Assembly: GCF_030269925.1 (NCBI RefSeq)
Contig: NC_085118.1
Location: forward strand, 17,047,001-17,111,000
Origin: Bombyx mori
Taxonomy: Eukaryota; Arthropoda; Insecta; Lepidoptera; Bombycidae
DNA: 64,000 nucleotides
Direction: 5' to 3'
Shown here: positions 21,180 to 33,665 of the stretch, in pieces
How the letters are laid out: every line of letters begins with the position of its first letter
How positions within the stretch are numbered: the stretch's first letter is position 1
Position numbers and translations under genes: made by a program
The notes under the pieces: model-generated
What the model was told of the DNA's origin: nothing
The model's database searches: none
Seen by the model: only the letters and a program-made list of their open reading frames with translations

Positions 21180-21397
21180 GAGTAAAATATGTAAATATGT
21201 AAATAGTATTCTAGGTCATGATTTTATTATGTGTATTAGACACTGCCTCGCCTGAGAAGACGGCAGGACACACTCCGGCGAGGTGGGCAACAATCTGCCA
21301 CAACGTTAGGGACTATTGGGAGAGAAGCCGGTGAACTATACGGGCATTTTGCATTTGGGCCACTGTCGACTTTTTGTTGAGACTTATTATTATTATT

Positions 21398-21661
21398 TAC
21401 TAAACGAATGGAAGAGCTCTCCGCGTGATGTTATGCTGGTACCGAAGCCCATAGACATGTTGACGTGAATTCCACCACCCATCATGAGACATATAGTGGT
21501 GGCAGAACGTATTGTGCGCTCATGTTTGAAAGGGCTGATCAGTCATTACACGATACAACTGGGTCTTCGATGTTTAACTATTGAGACATGGTGGGCAGTG
21601 GCATACACGATGTCTATGAGTTCCGTTTACCACATAACATTAAATGCGCCGTGAGCCTGTT
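21398..21661. mobile_element. Two degenerate Bm1 remnants in opposite orientation
   Basis: 21398-21500 keeps minus-strand words (gaagcccatagacat, ccacccatcatgagacat). 21582-21661 keeps plus-strand words (gatgtctatgagttccg, accacataacatta, cgtgagcctgt). Both are strongly diverged. Confidence 0.5.
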
Positions 21662-21896
21662 CTTTTTTTATTGCTTAGATGGTTGGACGACTTCACAGCC
21701 CACTTGGTGTTCAGTGGAGCCCATAGACATCTACAACGTAAATGCGCCACCCACCTTGAGATATAAGTTCTAAGGTTTCAGTATAGTTACTACGGCTACC
21801 CCACCCTTCGAACCGAAACGCATCACTGCTTCACGACAGAAATAGGCAGGGTGGTGGTACCCACCCGCGCGGACTCACAAGACATCTTACCACCAG
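21662..21896 (-). mobile_element. Bm1 SINE, short form
   Basis: Poly-T to ccaccag; lacks a few bases in the aagtggttactggag block. Confidence 0.9.
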
Positions 21897-22319
21897 ACCT
21901 CAAAAGCAATAAATATAAAAGCCAAAGTTTCAATTGTATTCTAAGTACATGTTTAATTGGAAAAATTGCTACCCGGGTACGGAATCTGATCTCCAGGATA
22001 GAGATCTCAAGGATAGATGTTACGACTACACCAAGGATCTTATTTGAAAATACAAGCTGATGTAGAGTGATTACCGGGACTACTAACATCTTGAAACACG
22101 AAGTCAAAAGCTTGACTGTGCCCATGACATTGCTGTCCATGAGCAATGGGAGCCACTTACCATCATTGGGCTTTAAGGTTACTTTGCTTCAAAAATGCAC
22201 ATAAAGTACGATTCCAAGCCATTTTTACCAAAGCGTATCGATTCAAACATTTCCGCAAATTCACAATCAGATATTTCTCCTAATTCGAAGCTTCTATTTT
22301 TATACAAAAAATGTAAAAA
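21897..22319. other. No gene recognised
   Basis: A 107-codon minus frame (21823-22146) overlaps the SINE and has no domain. Confidence 0.45.
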
Positions 22320-22562
22320 AAATGTTTATTGCTTAGATGGGTGGACGAGCTCACAGCGTACCTGGTATTAAGTAGTTACTGGAGCCCATAGACATTTACA
22401 ACTTAAATGCGCCACCCATCTTAAGATACAAGTTCTGAGGTCTTAGTATAGTTACAACGGCTGCCCCACCCTTCAAACCGAAACGCATTACTGCTTCACG
22501 GCAGAAATATGCGGGGTGGTGGTACCTACCCGTGCGGACTCACAATAGGTCTCACCCCCAAT
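22320..22562 (-). mobile_element. Bm1 SINE, short form
   Basis: Body close to the common form; the 5' end reads ctcacccccaat in place of ctaccaccagt. Confidence 0.88.
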
Positions 22563-23949
22563 AAATATAACTAAATATAAAATATAACTAAAAACAAGCT
22601 ACAAGATATATCCGCATTAATATAACCATAGCTTCACTCCGTCTGTATAAATCACAAGGGATCCAGGACAATACAATATGAATCCAACTTGTTCATCAGA
22701 TCTCAGGGGAAGGATAACGGCTAGGATTAGAATTACAAATATAGTTTGTGAAGTGGAATGAAGCGGTATAATATTTTCACAGCTAATTAGAATTTTGTGA
22801 GGAATGTTTTGAATTCGCTTGAGTTTACCGTAGCAGGCAAGACTTGTGAGCACTCGTGGACATTATTCACAACTATTGATAACATTAGTATTAATATTAA
22901 GTCGGATTAGTCTTTCTCTCGAACTTTTTGACGGAGCCACTTGTCATTTTCATTTTCATTTTAAGAACTTTCAAACAGAGCTTATGTCACTTCTAGGTAC
23001 CAGCATACTATTTACTTTTTAGCTGTAAATTTCTTAAAATAGTAATCCAATTGACCTTACTGAAATTATCGGAAACATTGGTTCCTAATTCCTTATTGTC
23101 TGCGCTTTTGATTATTTCATTGAAGAATTGATAAACAGTAAGGTTGCCTTTTTTCTATAACATTATTTGCCCTCAATACTACTGCTTAAAAGTTTTTTAC
23201 AACTTTATTACAGAAAATACTATTACCTAGTACCAAGCAAGGACTGGTACCAAAAGTATCGATTCAACAAATACGCAATGACTTATAACTTTGAACACGA
23301 TTTACCGGCGCTGCCACACGCCCAATTTATTATCTATACGTCTTTAGTTAACGTAAATTTCTTTAAAAGCTTGTTCAACTCAATTTTCGTAGACTATTAG
23401 CACACACATATATGAACACACAAAATTATAATCATTCATCAAACATCAATTGTACTTTCCTTTGGAAAAACAAACAGATTAATATAATTTACACGCTCGC
23501 ATAGCTCTTTGTGCAAACAGTAATTGAGTGCAATATGTGAAGTTCCTCAATCGCCTGGAGGTCAGCAAACGAGTGAACTAATAACGAGGGAACTAGGATT
23601 TAAACTAAGTTAGTCTGCCGGAACTAGACAGATCGGAATTCCAATTAGCCGAAATTAACTTTGAACTGTGATATTTTCGCCCACGACGAAAGGTTTTCAA
23701 ACGTTCTCCCGTTTTACGTTTTGCAAAATTTTACGTAACTTTGATGAAAAAATACTTTTACAAACACGAAACTAAAAAGCGAATATAAACGGGCTCATTA
23801 TTATCAAAGCAGAATGTGCTCATACTATTATTGATATTTGTTTTTTTTTTGTTCATTACGGCCTGCGAAACGTGACTTTGAAAACTTTTTATTTATTTAT
23901 TACAATTATAAGGTATTTTAGAACCAACTGAATAATGGTATTTTTTATA
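22563..23949. other. No gene recognised
   Basis: A minus frame at 22617-22853 includes PGSLVIYTDG, faintly like the RNase H start of some LINEs, but nothing else fits. The remainder is AT-rich and empty. Confidence 0.4.
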
Positions 23950-24106
23950 AGGGTAGGGCAGCCGTTGTAAATATACTGAGATCTTAGAACTTATATCTCA
24001 AGGTGGGTGCATTTACGTTGTAGATGCCTATGGGTTCCAGTAACCATTTAACATCAGGTGGGCTGTGAGCTCGTCCACACATCCAAAATATATACAATAA
24101 AAAAAC
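23950..24106 (+). mobile_element. Bm1 SINE tail, 5'-truncated
   Basis: Begins at gggtagggcagccgttgtaa and continues to an A run. Confidence 0.85.
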
Positions 24107-25075
24107 CACATCATCCAGAATACTTATTTTGAGACCGCACTATTGTTTTGAGGTTTTACTGGCAGTCAAGAGTATTGTAAGTTCACAGCGTAGTTACGAC
24201 TATGTAGTCCTCTTCACCCGCGAAACAACCACACGTTTCGATTCAGAGATTGGGACAGGCGTCACGCAAAACAATTGACAGCTCAGTCTTACCTCACTCA
24301 ATATGCGAAACAGACTCTACGTAGGGGTGTCTCTACGTAACAGAACCAGTTAAAAATAGCTAGACTGTGGATTGTCTACCTATTTATAGCAACAAGACAT
24401 TTTGTTTCATTTTAATCACAAATACTTCTCACATATTATATCAAGATATAGACTGCTAATAATAAACATCACTAGTTAAAATAAATTAATGCTAACTACA
24501 TATTAATCACTATTCCAGGCTTTGAAACAAAAGTGATCTTTCTATGACTCAATTATCATCACGTATTCCTAACCTCATTCCTAGCTCTCTAGATCCTATC
24601 TTAAACACTGATTGTCGGAACGATACAAACTACTACGGTAGTATATGAACAACCTAAGTCTGCAGCGAAGCAATTGTGCAATCTTTCCAATAAAAATAGC
24701 TTTATACGATAGTCATAAAATACGTTCCACACTACACTATGTAGATCATCAATTTACTCACAATGTAGTCCGATACAAGTCTTAACACCTTTAAGTCGAA
24801 GAAACTAAAATGAATAGAACAGTGTCGAATCTTTATAAATCTTCAGCGTCACGAAGAAACATTGCCCTGAGTCCGGATCCCTTTATCAGAACAAAGACAG
24901 GGAACTAATGTTAATCCGCAACACGAAGGAGACTTAGACTCGTCTAGATAAAGCTCTTGCGTTTGAACACAGTATAGATAAAACGATCTTCGGACGTTGC
25001 GGTAAACATTTATAAAATGATACTTGGAATAAGGCTTTTATTGGTGCAGATACATAGACGGTCACGGTCAAATTA
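24107..25075. other. No gene or repeat recognised
   Basis: No convincing frame on either strand. Confidence 0.5.
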
Positions 25076-25471
25076 ATAATGTTACGCTGGTAAGAGTAAC
25101 GCCACCTATCGCCGAATAGTTGACCGAATATCGAAGGATCTAGTAGCATCTAGAACGCTCAAGACGTACAACGCCATCTATTGTCGTATAGCGGAAACAC
25201 ACAATACTGTGGACTTTTGTGGAATATTCTCGACGATTCTAGGGATTTCATCTCGACTATAAAAGCGTTGCAGAGATGGCACGCAGACAGTCAGCGATCG
25301 GAACTACACGAAGCGAAACAGCAAACGGATCACTTGAAGCAAAGCGGAAGAAGTGAATTGAGAATTTTAAAGTGTTTTTGTAGTGTTTCAAGTGTTCTAA
25401 GTAATTAATACAGTATTAACTTGTAATCCGGTAGAATTTTATTTATCTCGAATCCCAGCGCGTAACAATAA
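25076..25471 (+). mobile_element. Solo LTR, Ty3/gypsy-like
   Basis: The LTR spans 25080-25467 (388 bp), begins TGTTACGC, ends GCGTAACA, and is flanked by the 4-bp duplication ATAA (25076-25079, 25468-25471). It has TATAAAAG at 25258-25265 and an initiator-like TCAG about 33 bases downstream (25291). It is homologous to the split LTR at 9981-15488. No internal sequence remains, as expected from LTR-LTR recombination. The superfamily call rests on the 4-bp duplication and the terminal sequence. Confidence 0.82.
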
Positions 25472-25802
25472 TTTACTAATAATAGATGCGGCAACCTATA
25501 TAGTGATATAAGGTAGAATTCTTAATTGCAATATAGCTGGATGCTTCACTTTTTTTGTTCTATAAAAAACCGTACGAGAAATGTTCGCGGCTCCTACATT
25601 TCTTAACTCAATGGCATGCGGACCTTGTCTCGGTTTTATTCGTGAGATTTGTAAGTCCGTTCGATTTTACTGTTCGATTTGTTTCTCTAGTTAACTTGAA
25701 CTTTTATTCTTATAAATTGTAATTGTATCATAGAATCTGAGTGTAAATAAAACTCTTTGTTAATAACTGATCATTGAGATACCTTTTAGAGGATAATTGT
25801 AA
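25472..25802. other. No gene or repeat recognised
   Basis: No supported feature. Confidence 0.5.
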
Positions 25803-26202
25803 TTTTTTGACGTGACAACGTCTTATAATTCGATAGAGCCCACGAAAAAACATGACTCATGCGGCGTTACCTCGCTCTGAGGCGTTCCACCATCACGTGG
25901 CTAAACTGGCAATAAATTTCTCCAATTATTTGACGACAATAAAGACGCGATCATGGAACGCCGTAGTCAATTCGAGTCTAATTTGAACATTGAAAACGTC
26001 ATGAGAGAAATTGAAGCGTCACGATCAATTCAATAGTGATTTCTATTTACCTCCTTCTCTATATCCATACAAAATATCTATCAAACAAATAAAATTAAAA
26101 ATTCTTTTAAAAAACGAAACCATTCCATCAGTATTTCCTTATGACGTTGTCACGTTCAACTATCGTCAGTAAACCGACTTTACAGACAACCGATTTTTTT
26201 TT
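25803..26202. mobile_element. DNA element family D, copy 2
   Basis: Left end with gacgtgacaacgtcttataa, then actcatgcggcgttacctcg as in copy 1; right end with gacgttgtcacgttcaac and cagacaaccgattttt. The middle differs from 16014-16436. Confidence 0.6.
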
Positions 26203-26895
26203 AACAATATTTTGTATATGACCTAACAGTATGATAACAACAAATGTCTCATAAACAAAACAAATTGAATCATTACAAACTTTGTACCACTGAACAATAA
26301 ACTTAGTGTAATATTGAATTCGTCAATATTATAAGGAGTATATAAATCCAGAACCTTGTGATTCAACTTGAAACACAATTATACAAGTCGATCAAACGTG
26401 AGCTCGTAGCAGCGCTGTGCTACATTAGCGACTACGCCGTAGCATCATCTACGAAGACATTGAGGAAACAGATTACAGAGAGGCCACCTTCTGATTTAAT
26501 CATTTATTTCTTGAGCCGGAACATTTTTGGTGTAAATAAACCACATAATAATATAGATAATCGACGTTGTCAAACCAAAATCTGCTATGTACACATTTTG
26601 AGATTTTTACTTTTTCACCTTGTCGTATAGTTCACAGCCCTATCTACCGTATAAAAAAATTTTTATGTGTATATATAGCTTTAATACTTATATATAGCTT
26701 TCATTTGATATAGTTCTTAAAAATTCAACTTCATATAAAATTATATACGAAAATGTTTTTACTCGTTAATTCAAAATAGAGTTTTTGCACATAACAGATT
26801 TTGCTTTGACAGCGACGAAATGATGATTGACAACTCGAAATAAGTCACGCATGGTCATCTACTCCCAAATTAGGATTACCTGCGTTATGAGTGGC
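26203..26895. other. No gene recognised
   Basis: A 90-codon plus frame (26358-26630) has no domain or splice-site support. Confidence 0.45.
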
Positions 26896-27060
26896 AGAGC
26901 ACCTGACATACATACTTATACACCTTTAAAAATATACATATATAGATAATAAACACCCAGACAAAGAGCAAATCGAATCTGTTCAACACACGAATGTTTG
27001 CCCGATGTGGGAATCGGGCCCACGACCCTCAGTTCAACAGACAGAGCCGCTAACGACTAC
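26896..27060 (-). mobile_element. tRNA-like lepidopteran repeat, copy 1
   Basis: On the minus strand it carries a B-box-like run (gtcgtgggcccgattcccac) followed by atcgggcaaa and an AT-rich tail with tatata words. Relative of 56392-56576. Probably a SINE; family name unknown to me. Confidence 0.6.
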
Positions 27061-27082
27061 CACGGAAAATATTTGGTGAAAA

Positions 27083-27220
27083 CCTGAATCGTGCTAAGGA
27101 CATTTTCAAGATAAGTTTGCATAATACAAATTCCGAAAGTCTGGATAATTCCCGGGATCAATCGCAACCTTTGATTCTAAAATATTCGGACTGTCTACCG
27201 AACAAAAAGCCCGTTCATTT
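27083..27220 (+). mobile_element. LTR fragment, family L, diverged
   Basis: Shares cctgaatc, gacattttcaagataag, ttgcata and attcggac in order with the fragments at 30547 and 43545, with an extra segment of about 40 bases. Confidence 0.5.
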
Positions 27221-27590
27221 AAGAAATTCCCCTTGTCGTTTCCAATTATTTTATGCAGGTATTCTGCCCTACAAAAGGGATTAATTATAAGGTCGTTTCT
27301 CTGCATTACTGGATACCGGTAGCTTCAACTCGTGGCTCATCTGACATTAAATGGTCATCCATAGACAACGTGAGATAAGTCCTGTAACTGAATTTAAAAC
27401 GTGCGATTTCCACTTAGTAACAAGAGCCGATGTATCTTCGACCCAGAAGTCATGACAGTTTTGAGGTGAAAATATATATGTCCATCTGTGCTTGTTTTTT
27501 TCTCTGGTAGTAGCTTCTCACACGCACTAATTAAAAAATCTCTGAAGTTGACAAAAAAAAATCGAATAACTTTAACTCTGTCTAATTATT

Positions 27591-27833
27591 ACTGGCGGTA
27601 GGACCTCTTGGGAGTCCGCACGGGTAGGCACCACCACCCCGCCTATTTCCGCCGTGAAGCAGTAATGCGTTTCGGTTCTAAGGGTGGGGTAGCCGTTGTA
27701 ACTATACTGAGACCTTAGAACTTATATCTCGAGGTGGGTGTCGCATTTACGTCGTAGATGTCTATGGGCTCCAGTAACCACTTAGCACCAGGTGGGCTGT
27801 GAGCTCGTCCACCCATCTAAGCACAAAAAAAAA
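27591..27833 (+). mobile_element. Bm1 SINE, short form
   Basis: Starts at ACTGGCGG; near consensus; A-rich end. Confidence 0.92.
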
Positions 27834-28087
27834 CTCTACATTCTGGTCTGCGCACTCTGTGACTCTACAATTGTATCGTGCTCCGTACAGAAACGGAAAC
27901 AAAGTGAAGCTAAACTTTGTACGAACGTAGATTTTCTTGTACCGTTCGCTCACTGATGAGTTACGGTCTAAGTAAGCTAGTGAGATAGTAATTATGCCCA
28001 TAGTAATAACTTAAGTATGTTATATGCACGCGCTTTGAGCTTGTGTGAAGTTGTGGGATTTTGGTACAATCTGATTGTTGGATTTCT

Positions 28088-28326
28088 TTTATCCCTTGGA
28101 TTGATAAACGAGCTCTTCGCCCATCTGGTGTTAAGTAATTACCGGAGCCCATAGACATCAAGAACGTAATTTCCGCCTCCCACCTTGAGACATGAGTTCT
28201 AAGTCTCTATTATACAGTACAACGGCTGCTCCACCCTTCAAACCGAAACACATTACTGCTTCACAGTAGAAATAGGCAGCATGGTGCTACTAACCTGAGC
28301 AGGATCAAAAAAGCCCTACCGCCAGT
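28088..28326 (-). mobile_element. Bm1 SINE, short form, old
   Basis: Full short-form length up to ccgccagt but with many substitutions and no long poly-T. Confidence 0.8.
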
Positions 28327-28501
28327 GAATCCCCTGCAATTAGGATTAGTGGATTGTGTGTTTCGAAATACGGTTATAGGCAAGTGCTATCAGACATAAA
28401 GCTGCAAAATCGAGACTGAAATACTAAATAATAATTTTTTCTGTATAATTATATATTATTAATATTTATCTATATATTATAAATTTGGATTATAATGGGT
28501 A

Positions 28502-28916
28502 CTAGAGGTTCCGCAGTAATCGAAATTCGACTATAATTAATTGGAATTGTAAGTTTGTACACTATTATGATTGTATTTTATACTTCTATAATCACATATT
28601 TCGCCAAGACTACATTATAAAAAATATTAACAAAGACAAAGCATATTCTATTCTCAATTTGACAAAAGACGTCAAGAACAAAAGTTTGACAATAAATAGT
28701 ATGCATGCATGTGTGCGTCAAATACATGGTATGTAGTGTGTGTAATGTTTTCTTTATTGATTAAATGTATGTTTTATGCATTATTTTAAAAAAAATATTA
28801 GCATTGTGCACTTCTTCTCTATATTCTCTATAAGTATGGAAAATTTCAAACTCCTCCGTCCGCGCAATTTTCTTACAAAGAGATACAAAGTTTTTGCTTC
28901 ACGTGTTAATATATGA
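28502..28916 (-). mobile_element. Helitron family H2, copy 2
   Basis: Same ends as copy 1: plus-strand ctagaggttccgcagtaatcg start and atta-atatga end, flanked by A and T. Confidence 0.88.
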
Positions 28917-29659
28917 TCTGCCAAGGATGTGTTGAAGTCTGACATCAAGTTTTCATAGTCAATACATACCTAACCCATTTTCACGATAAAAATCTATTCA
29001 TGATGAGCACAACACCGTTCAGGAAATGGAACCCACAAGAAAAAAGCGTAAAAAAAATTGGGGTATTATGAGCTCTACCTATTACCACGAATCAATTATC
29101 ACATATTATGCTAGACAAATGCAACTTTTCCTTTTTTTTGAAGGTGGCAACATTTACTCTCTGATGTTGAAGTTCTGATGTGGTCATAGTCAGGCCCTGT
29201 GAAGTACTACATGCAAGTGCGATGTCGTCTGTCTGTCTAAACTAATTATGGGCAATAATTTTCGTGTCTGCGAGTCAGTACTGCTAGTGACTGATACTTC
29301 GACTGTACGTCTCAAGAAGGGGGGTCGGGTGCCGTGTCTGCGTCTCAAATACCCCCACATCTTATAAAACAATTACACCACCACCGAGATACTCGCAATT
29401 CATTTACATATAAACGTACATATGTAATCAAAGCGAATTCTCGTGTAGCATAAATCAGTGAAAGATCACACATTCATTATCAATGAAAATACGTAATGAA
29501 TGTCGTTTGGCGGTGAACACGCTTCGCTCGGGTGATAACATTCCTCATTACTGCTCTACTAGAGACCGCTTCCAGAGCGTTACGTGACCGTGGACACTTA
29601 CCCGGTCAGACGCTCACACTGTAACGTTATCGTCATCTAGCTATGCGTGTTTACGATAA
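28917..29659. other. No gene or repeat recognised
   Basis: A 60-codon minus frame (29190-29372) has no support. Confidence 0.45.
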
Positions 29660-30363
29660 CTAGTGGTCCTGCAGTAGTCGAAATCCGACTGTAATTAATT
29701 TAAATTTTACGTTTGAAAATTCTTACGGTTCTATTGTGAGAGACTATTATACATCTCTTCTTCTTTTTCTCCACCTTATCCCACTAGGTGGGGTCGGCAC
29801 AGTTAATTTTTCTCTTCCATTCTCTTCTATCAGCCGTCATCTCAACACTCACTCTTCTCTCTCTTATATTGTCATTCACACACTCCATCCATGTCGACCT
29901 CTTCCCCCTCTACCTTGCACTACCATTTCCATACGTCTCCTAGTCATACGCATCTTCTCTCTACGCATCACATGTCCATACCACGCTAACCGTCCGCCCT
30001 TTAATTTGTTGACTATTATACATCTATAATCGCAGATTTAGCCAAAGCTACACTATAGACAAATAATACCAAAGACGAAAAATATTAATCTATTCTCAAT
30101 TTGACCACAGACATTAAACAATAACAAAAGTTTGAATATAAACAAAGAGTATATATTTATGTGTTGTTTCAAATACATAGTAATGTGTTTATATATATTT
30201 TTTATTGATTTAACGTATTTTTTTATGCATAATTTAAAAAAAAATAACACTCTGCACTCCTTCTCTATATTCTCTATAAGTGTAAGATATTTCATACTCC
30301 TCCGTATGCGCAATTTCCGTAAAAAGAGGTACAAAGTTTTTGCTTCACATATTAATATATTGA
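29660..30363 (-). mobile_element. Helitron family H2, copy 3, interrupted
   Basis: Ends match copies 1 and 2 and the flanks are A and T. A retroelement insert (29757-30010) with a 15-bp duplication splits it. AT-rich open frames at 30053-30371 are chance readings. Confidence 0.85.
29742..30025 (-). pseudogene. RTE-type LINE 3' end (family 1) inserted in a Helitron
   Basis: The duplication GACTATTATACATCT occurs at 29742-29756 and 30011-30025. The 254-bp insert between, read on the minus strand, encodes RWYGHVMRREKM and later WKRKINCADPT, the RTE C-terminus. It ends in an AAG-rich tail, not pure poly-A, as is usual for RTE elements. It is 5'-truncated. The plus-strand open frame at 29736-30029 is a shadow. 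Confidence 0.85.
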
Positions 30364-30546
30364 TTACATAGTCTTAGTAGCCTAAGGAATGTTTCGCACA
30401 CTCTTTGTATTTGTATCAACTGTGCCAGTAATCCCACAATTCATATTTTTTAAGAAAGTGCTTAAGTCGCAGACGACTACTTTAAACACAAGGGAAGCCT
30501 TCTTCAGCAAGGGACCAAATTTTGTTGTTAAAAACTTGTTCATATA

Positions 30547-30720
30547 TGTGACGGTAGCCGTCACAGAACACAAGATAATTGACAGATGCCTGAATCTCGC
30601 TTACGACATTTTCAAGATAAGCTTGCATATACACAAGTTTCAAACAACAACATTCGGACCGTCTGTCTATTGAGCAATATCACCCGCTCGGTGGAAGATC
30701 TTCCCTTTGTCGTGTACCCT
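30547..30720 (+). mobile_element. LTR fragment, family L
   Basis: Starts TGTGACGGTAGCC, the same boundary as 43545 and 61975, then agataattgacagatgcctg and cacccgctcggtggaagatc. No second end found. Confidence 0.6.
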
Positions 30721-31107
30721 CAAATATGTAAACTCGTTTTGTACTATAATTATACGATCTATGTGATGTATCCAATGGGACCAATGGGAGAATGGGAATA
30801 TATATATATATTGAAATTGAAAGCCTACAAATTGAAGTTGGTGAATTTCACTTTTCAAATTCTCTGCCCTTTGGTGTGATAGGCTGACAACCGACCCTTA
30901 ATAAACTACAGGTAAACATTAATACTTAGTGGAATATAAATTACGTAGATAATATTCTAAGGTTTATTACTTGTATGTACATATAATAACATTGTTTCTA
31001 GCTGTTTATATACCTACATATTATTTAGTATTAACTGTTTCGGGCGATGATTATATCTAACGTAAAGTTATTCAACATCTTTGTTTTCATACGCAAAACA
31101 TTGTGGA
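30721..31107. other. No gene or repeat recognised
   Basis: Contains a short TA repeat near 30800; otherwise nothing. Confidence 0.5.
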
Positions 31108-31285
31108 ATATATTTTTTTAAATTATTTTAATACGTTTGTAGCGAGACAAGGATACAGTCCATCTGGCGGTAAGCGGCCACCGTTGCTCAAGGACATGAG
31201 GCATGGCACAGCCAGGCTACTGCCTGCTGTTTTGGAAACCTTGTATAAGGAAGGCCACGTCACAGCGCCCGGGAAACTCCTTCTT
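31108..31285 (-). mobile_element. Degenerate LINE family A tail
   Basis: Decayed family 3' end: gcgagacaaggatacagtcc, ccatctggcggtaagcggc and, further in, cacgtcacagcgcccgggaa. Confidence 0.6.
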
Positions 31286-32987
31286 TTTTTAAGCAATTTC
31301 TTCGTATTTTTTTTATAAATAATGATTTTCTAAGCAATATAAAAAATCACATTAAAGAGGAGTTCATTCCAAAGCTGGAACATGTTCATTCAGATTCAAG
31401 ATGCATGTGATTAGCATGCAACTAACAACCTATGAAACACGACATTTACTTAGTTCACGCTCAGCTATATTTATAACATTTTACTTTTTTTAATCTTTAC
31501 TAAGTACTCTTTCACTTTTCTGTCTTAGTTGTTGGATGGATTAGTTGTAAGATGTTTATCTTACGATACTAATATTTGGACATTTAAGAGCATCAGGGAA
31601 AGAATAACTGTGTGTTAGGTTACATTCCATTTAGTTTTTAGGGTTCCGTTGCCAAACAACGATATACGGAACTCTTTAAATTGAATCCAGCCACTTATCA
31701 CAATAACGTTAGTTGAAGAAAAGCGAAACACAAAAATGAAATTTAGATGTTACATGTAATTTATTACACGACGTTTTATAGAAATTAGGGAAGATACTCC
31801 CAATTATGTACCGAGATACAACCAGAGCGATGTGAACATTTCACATAAACTTTCCCAATACTATATGTATATATGTGGGGAGTGTTATTTTTATTACGTT
31901 TTTTCAGTTTGTTTTTTTGAATATTTATTTTGTGCCTGTTGCAATGGAAACATTCAGGTTCAGAAAAAGATAGTGACTTTTTTTGGCGGGAACGCGAGCA
32001 GTGAAGTTGTGTGATTTGTTTTATTTTGTCTATTTAGTGTTTCTTCAGGTTTAAATGTGTAATAATGGTGGTTTATTAACTGTTTAATATCTGTGAAAGT
32101 GCACAAATGTGGGAAAATGAAACAAAGCTGCTGGACGTAACCTCTCGGGTTCCTCCAAAAAGTCCACTGAAAAAATCTCAGTAAATGACCAACATTTTAC
32201 TGCGATTATATTTCATTCCATATCATCTTATTTCATTAAATTTCATCCCAGTTGATTAATGTCTCAATTTAATCATCTTCATTTCATTTCACTCCATATT
32301 ATCATTTTTCATAAAATTAAGAATATAAAGTAAAATAAGACATGACTTAAAGGTCTTAGTTACCAGGTCATAAAATCTCTTAAAAAAAAAAAAGATAGTA
32401 ATTTAAGGTTAGAGAGGGAAGTTCAAAAATGGAATAGTTTTAGAAAGACGTGTGCGAAGTGATTGTGAAGTAAAATAAAGAATTTCGCTATATTCATCCC
32501 ACTTTTACTCATGAACGATCCCACATATATTCAATTTGTTCTAGAACAAGATTGAGTGTGTATTTAACGTTTCATTCGGTATGTATTATGTGCACATTAC
32601 ATTTATTTTGTGTATTACATTATTCATTGTATGACAACGCGTTGTTACGTAAATGTGTTCTTTCTTGGCGACATGGACGGTACATGTAACTAAACATCTT
32701 TTGTTTTCTTATGTATACTTGTTATTATATGGCCTGTTAAATAAACGAACGAAGACTTAAATAAATCATTATTTCCTAATATCGTAAAAGGGAATGTAAC
32801 ATATATTTTCATGATGAAAAAATACTAAACGGATTTGGATGAACCTTTGTGCAAAGATAGCCTGGATCGTAATGGTGTTGTTATAATAATTTTTGTCACG
32901 ATAAACGACATGACGTATGAGTATATCTGCAATAAATTAATACGGACAGTGTTTGTGATCTTACATACCAAATAATTTGTAAATATA
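31286..32987. other. AT-rich stretch without recognised genes
   Basis: 32190-32330 is low-complexity DNA dominated by ATTTCATT-like words. Near 32830 a phrase like aaacggatttggatgaacct resembles Helitron interiors, but no ends are visible. Confidence 0.45.
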
Positions 32988-33230
32988 TTTTTTTATTGCT
33001 TAGATCGATGGACGAGCTCACAGCCCACCTGGTGTTAAGTGGTTACTGGAGCCCATAGACATCTACAGCGTAAATGCGCCACCCATCTTGAGATATAAGT
33101 TCTAAGTTTTCAAGTATAGTTACAACGGCTGCCCCACCCTTCAAACCGAAACGCATTACTGCTTCACGGCAGAAATAGGCAGGGTGGTGGTACCTACCCG
33201 CGCGGACTCACTAGAGGTTCTACCACCAGT
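32988..33230 (-). mobile_element. Bm1 SINE, short form
   Basis: Near-consensus body from poly-T to ccaccagt. Confidence 0.93.
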
Positions 33231-33497
33231 AAATCGACTGATACCTTATAGTTTTATTTGAATTACATATGTACGAGTATTTAGCACAAATAAAATCGCC
33301 TGGTGCATCAAGTTAATTAATAAATAAATGAAATCGTTTGTAAGAAGCTTCATTATCATTCGTACCGCGAAGGAGTGACGCATTCAAACTCCAAGGATTG
33401 CCCAGGCGCTATTCAACAAATACTATACAGGAGTTTTCAAATTATGATACGTGCATTAGATCTATTGTGGTTGTTTTGGGGTGATGAATGACATTTT

Positions 33498-33665
33498 TCC
33501 ATCTTATTTTTCTTCTTTGTCGTTTCCTCACTGATGAGGACCATGACCACATACGGTTTATCGCCATTTACTTCTGTCCCACGCCAGTTCAATAGATCGT
33601 TGTAGAGTTTCTTCTCTTGTCTCTACAATACTTTTCCACCATTGTATTGGAATTCGGTCTGTGAA
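33498..33665 (-). pseudogene. RTE-like LINE 3' end (family 2), fragment
   Basis: On the minus strand it reads SIELAWDRSKWR then stop, followed by a UTR with tcatcagtgaggaaacga, parallel to the end of the family 2 copy at 52635-52920. Confidence 0.55.

Noticed and set aside
22617..22853. Possible LINE RNase H remnant (VIYTDG)
   Set aside because: Only one short motif fits and the preceding residues match nothing I know, so chance is likely.
30053..30371. Two AT-rich open frames on opposite strands
   Set aside because: They lie inside a non-autonomous Helitron whose other copies do not keep them obviously open; composition explains them.
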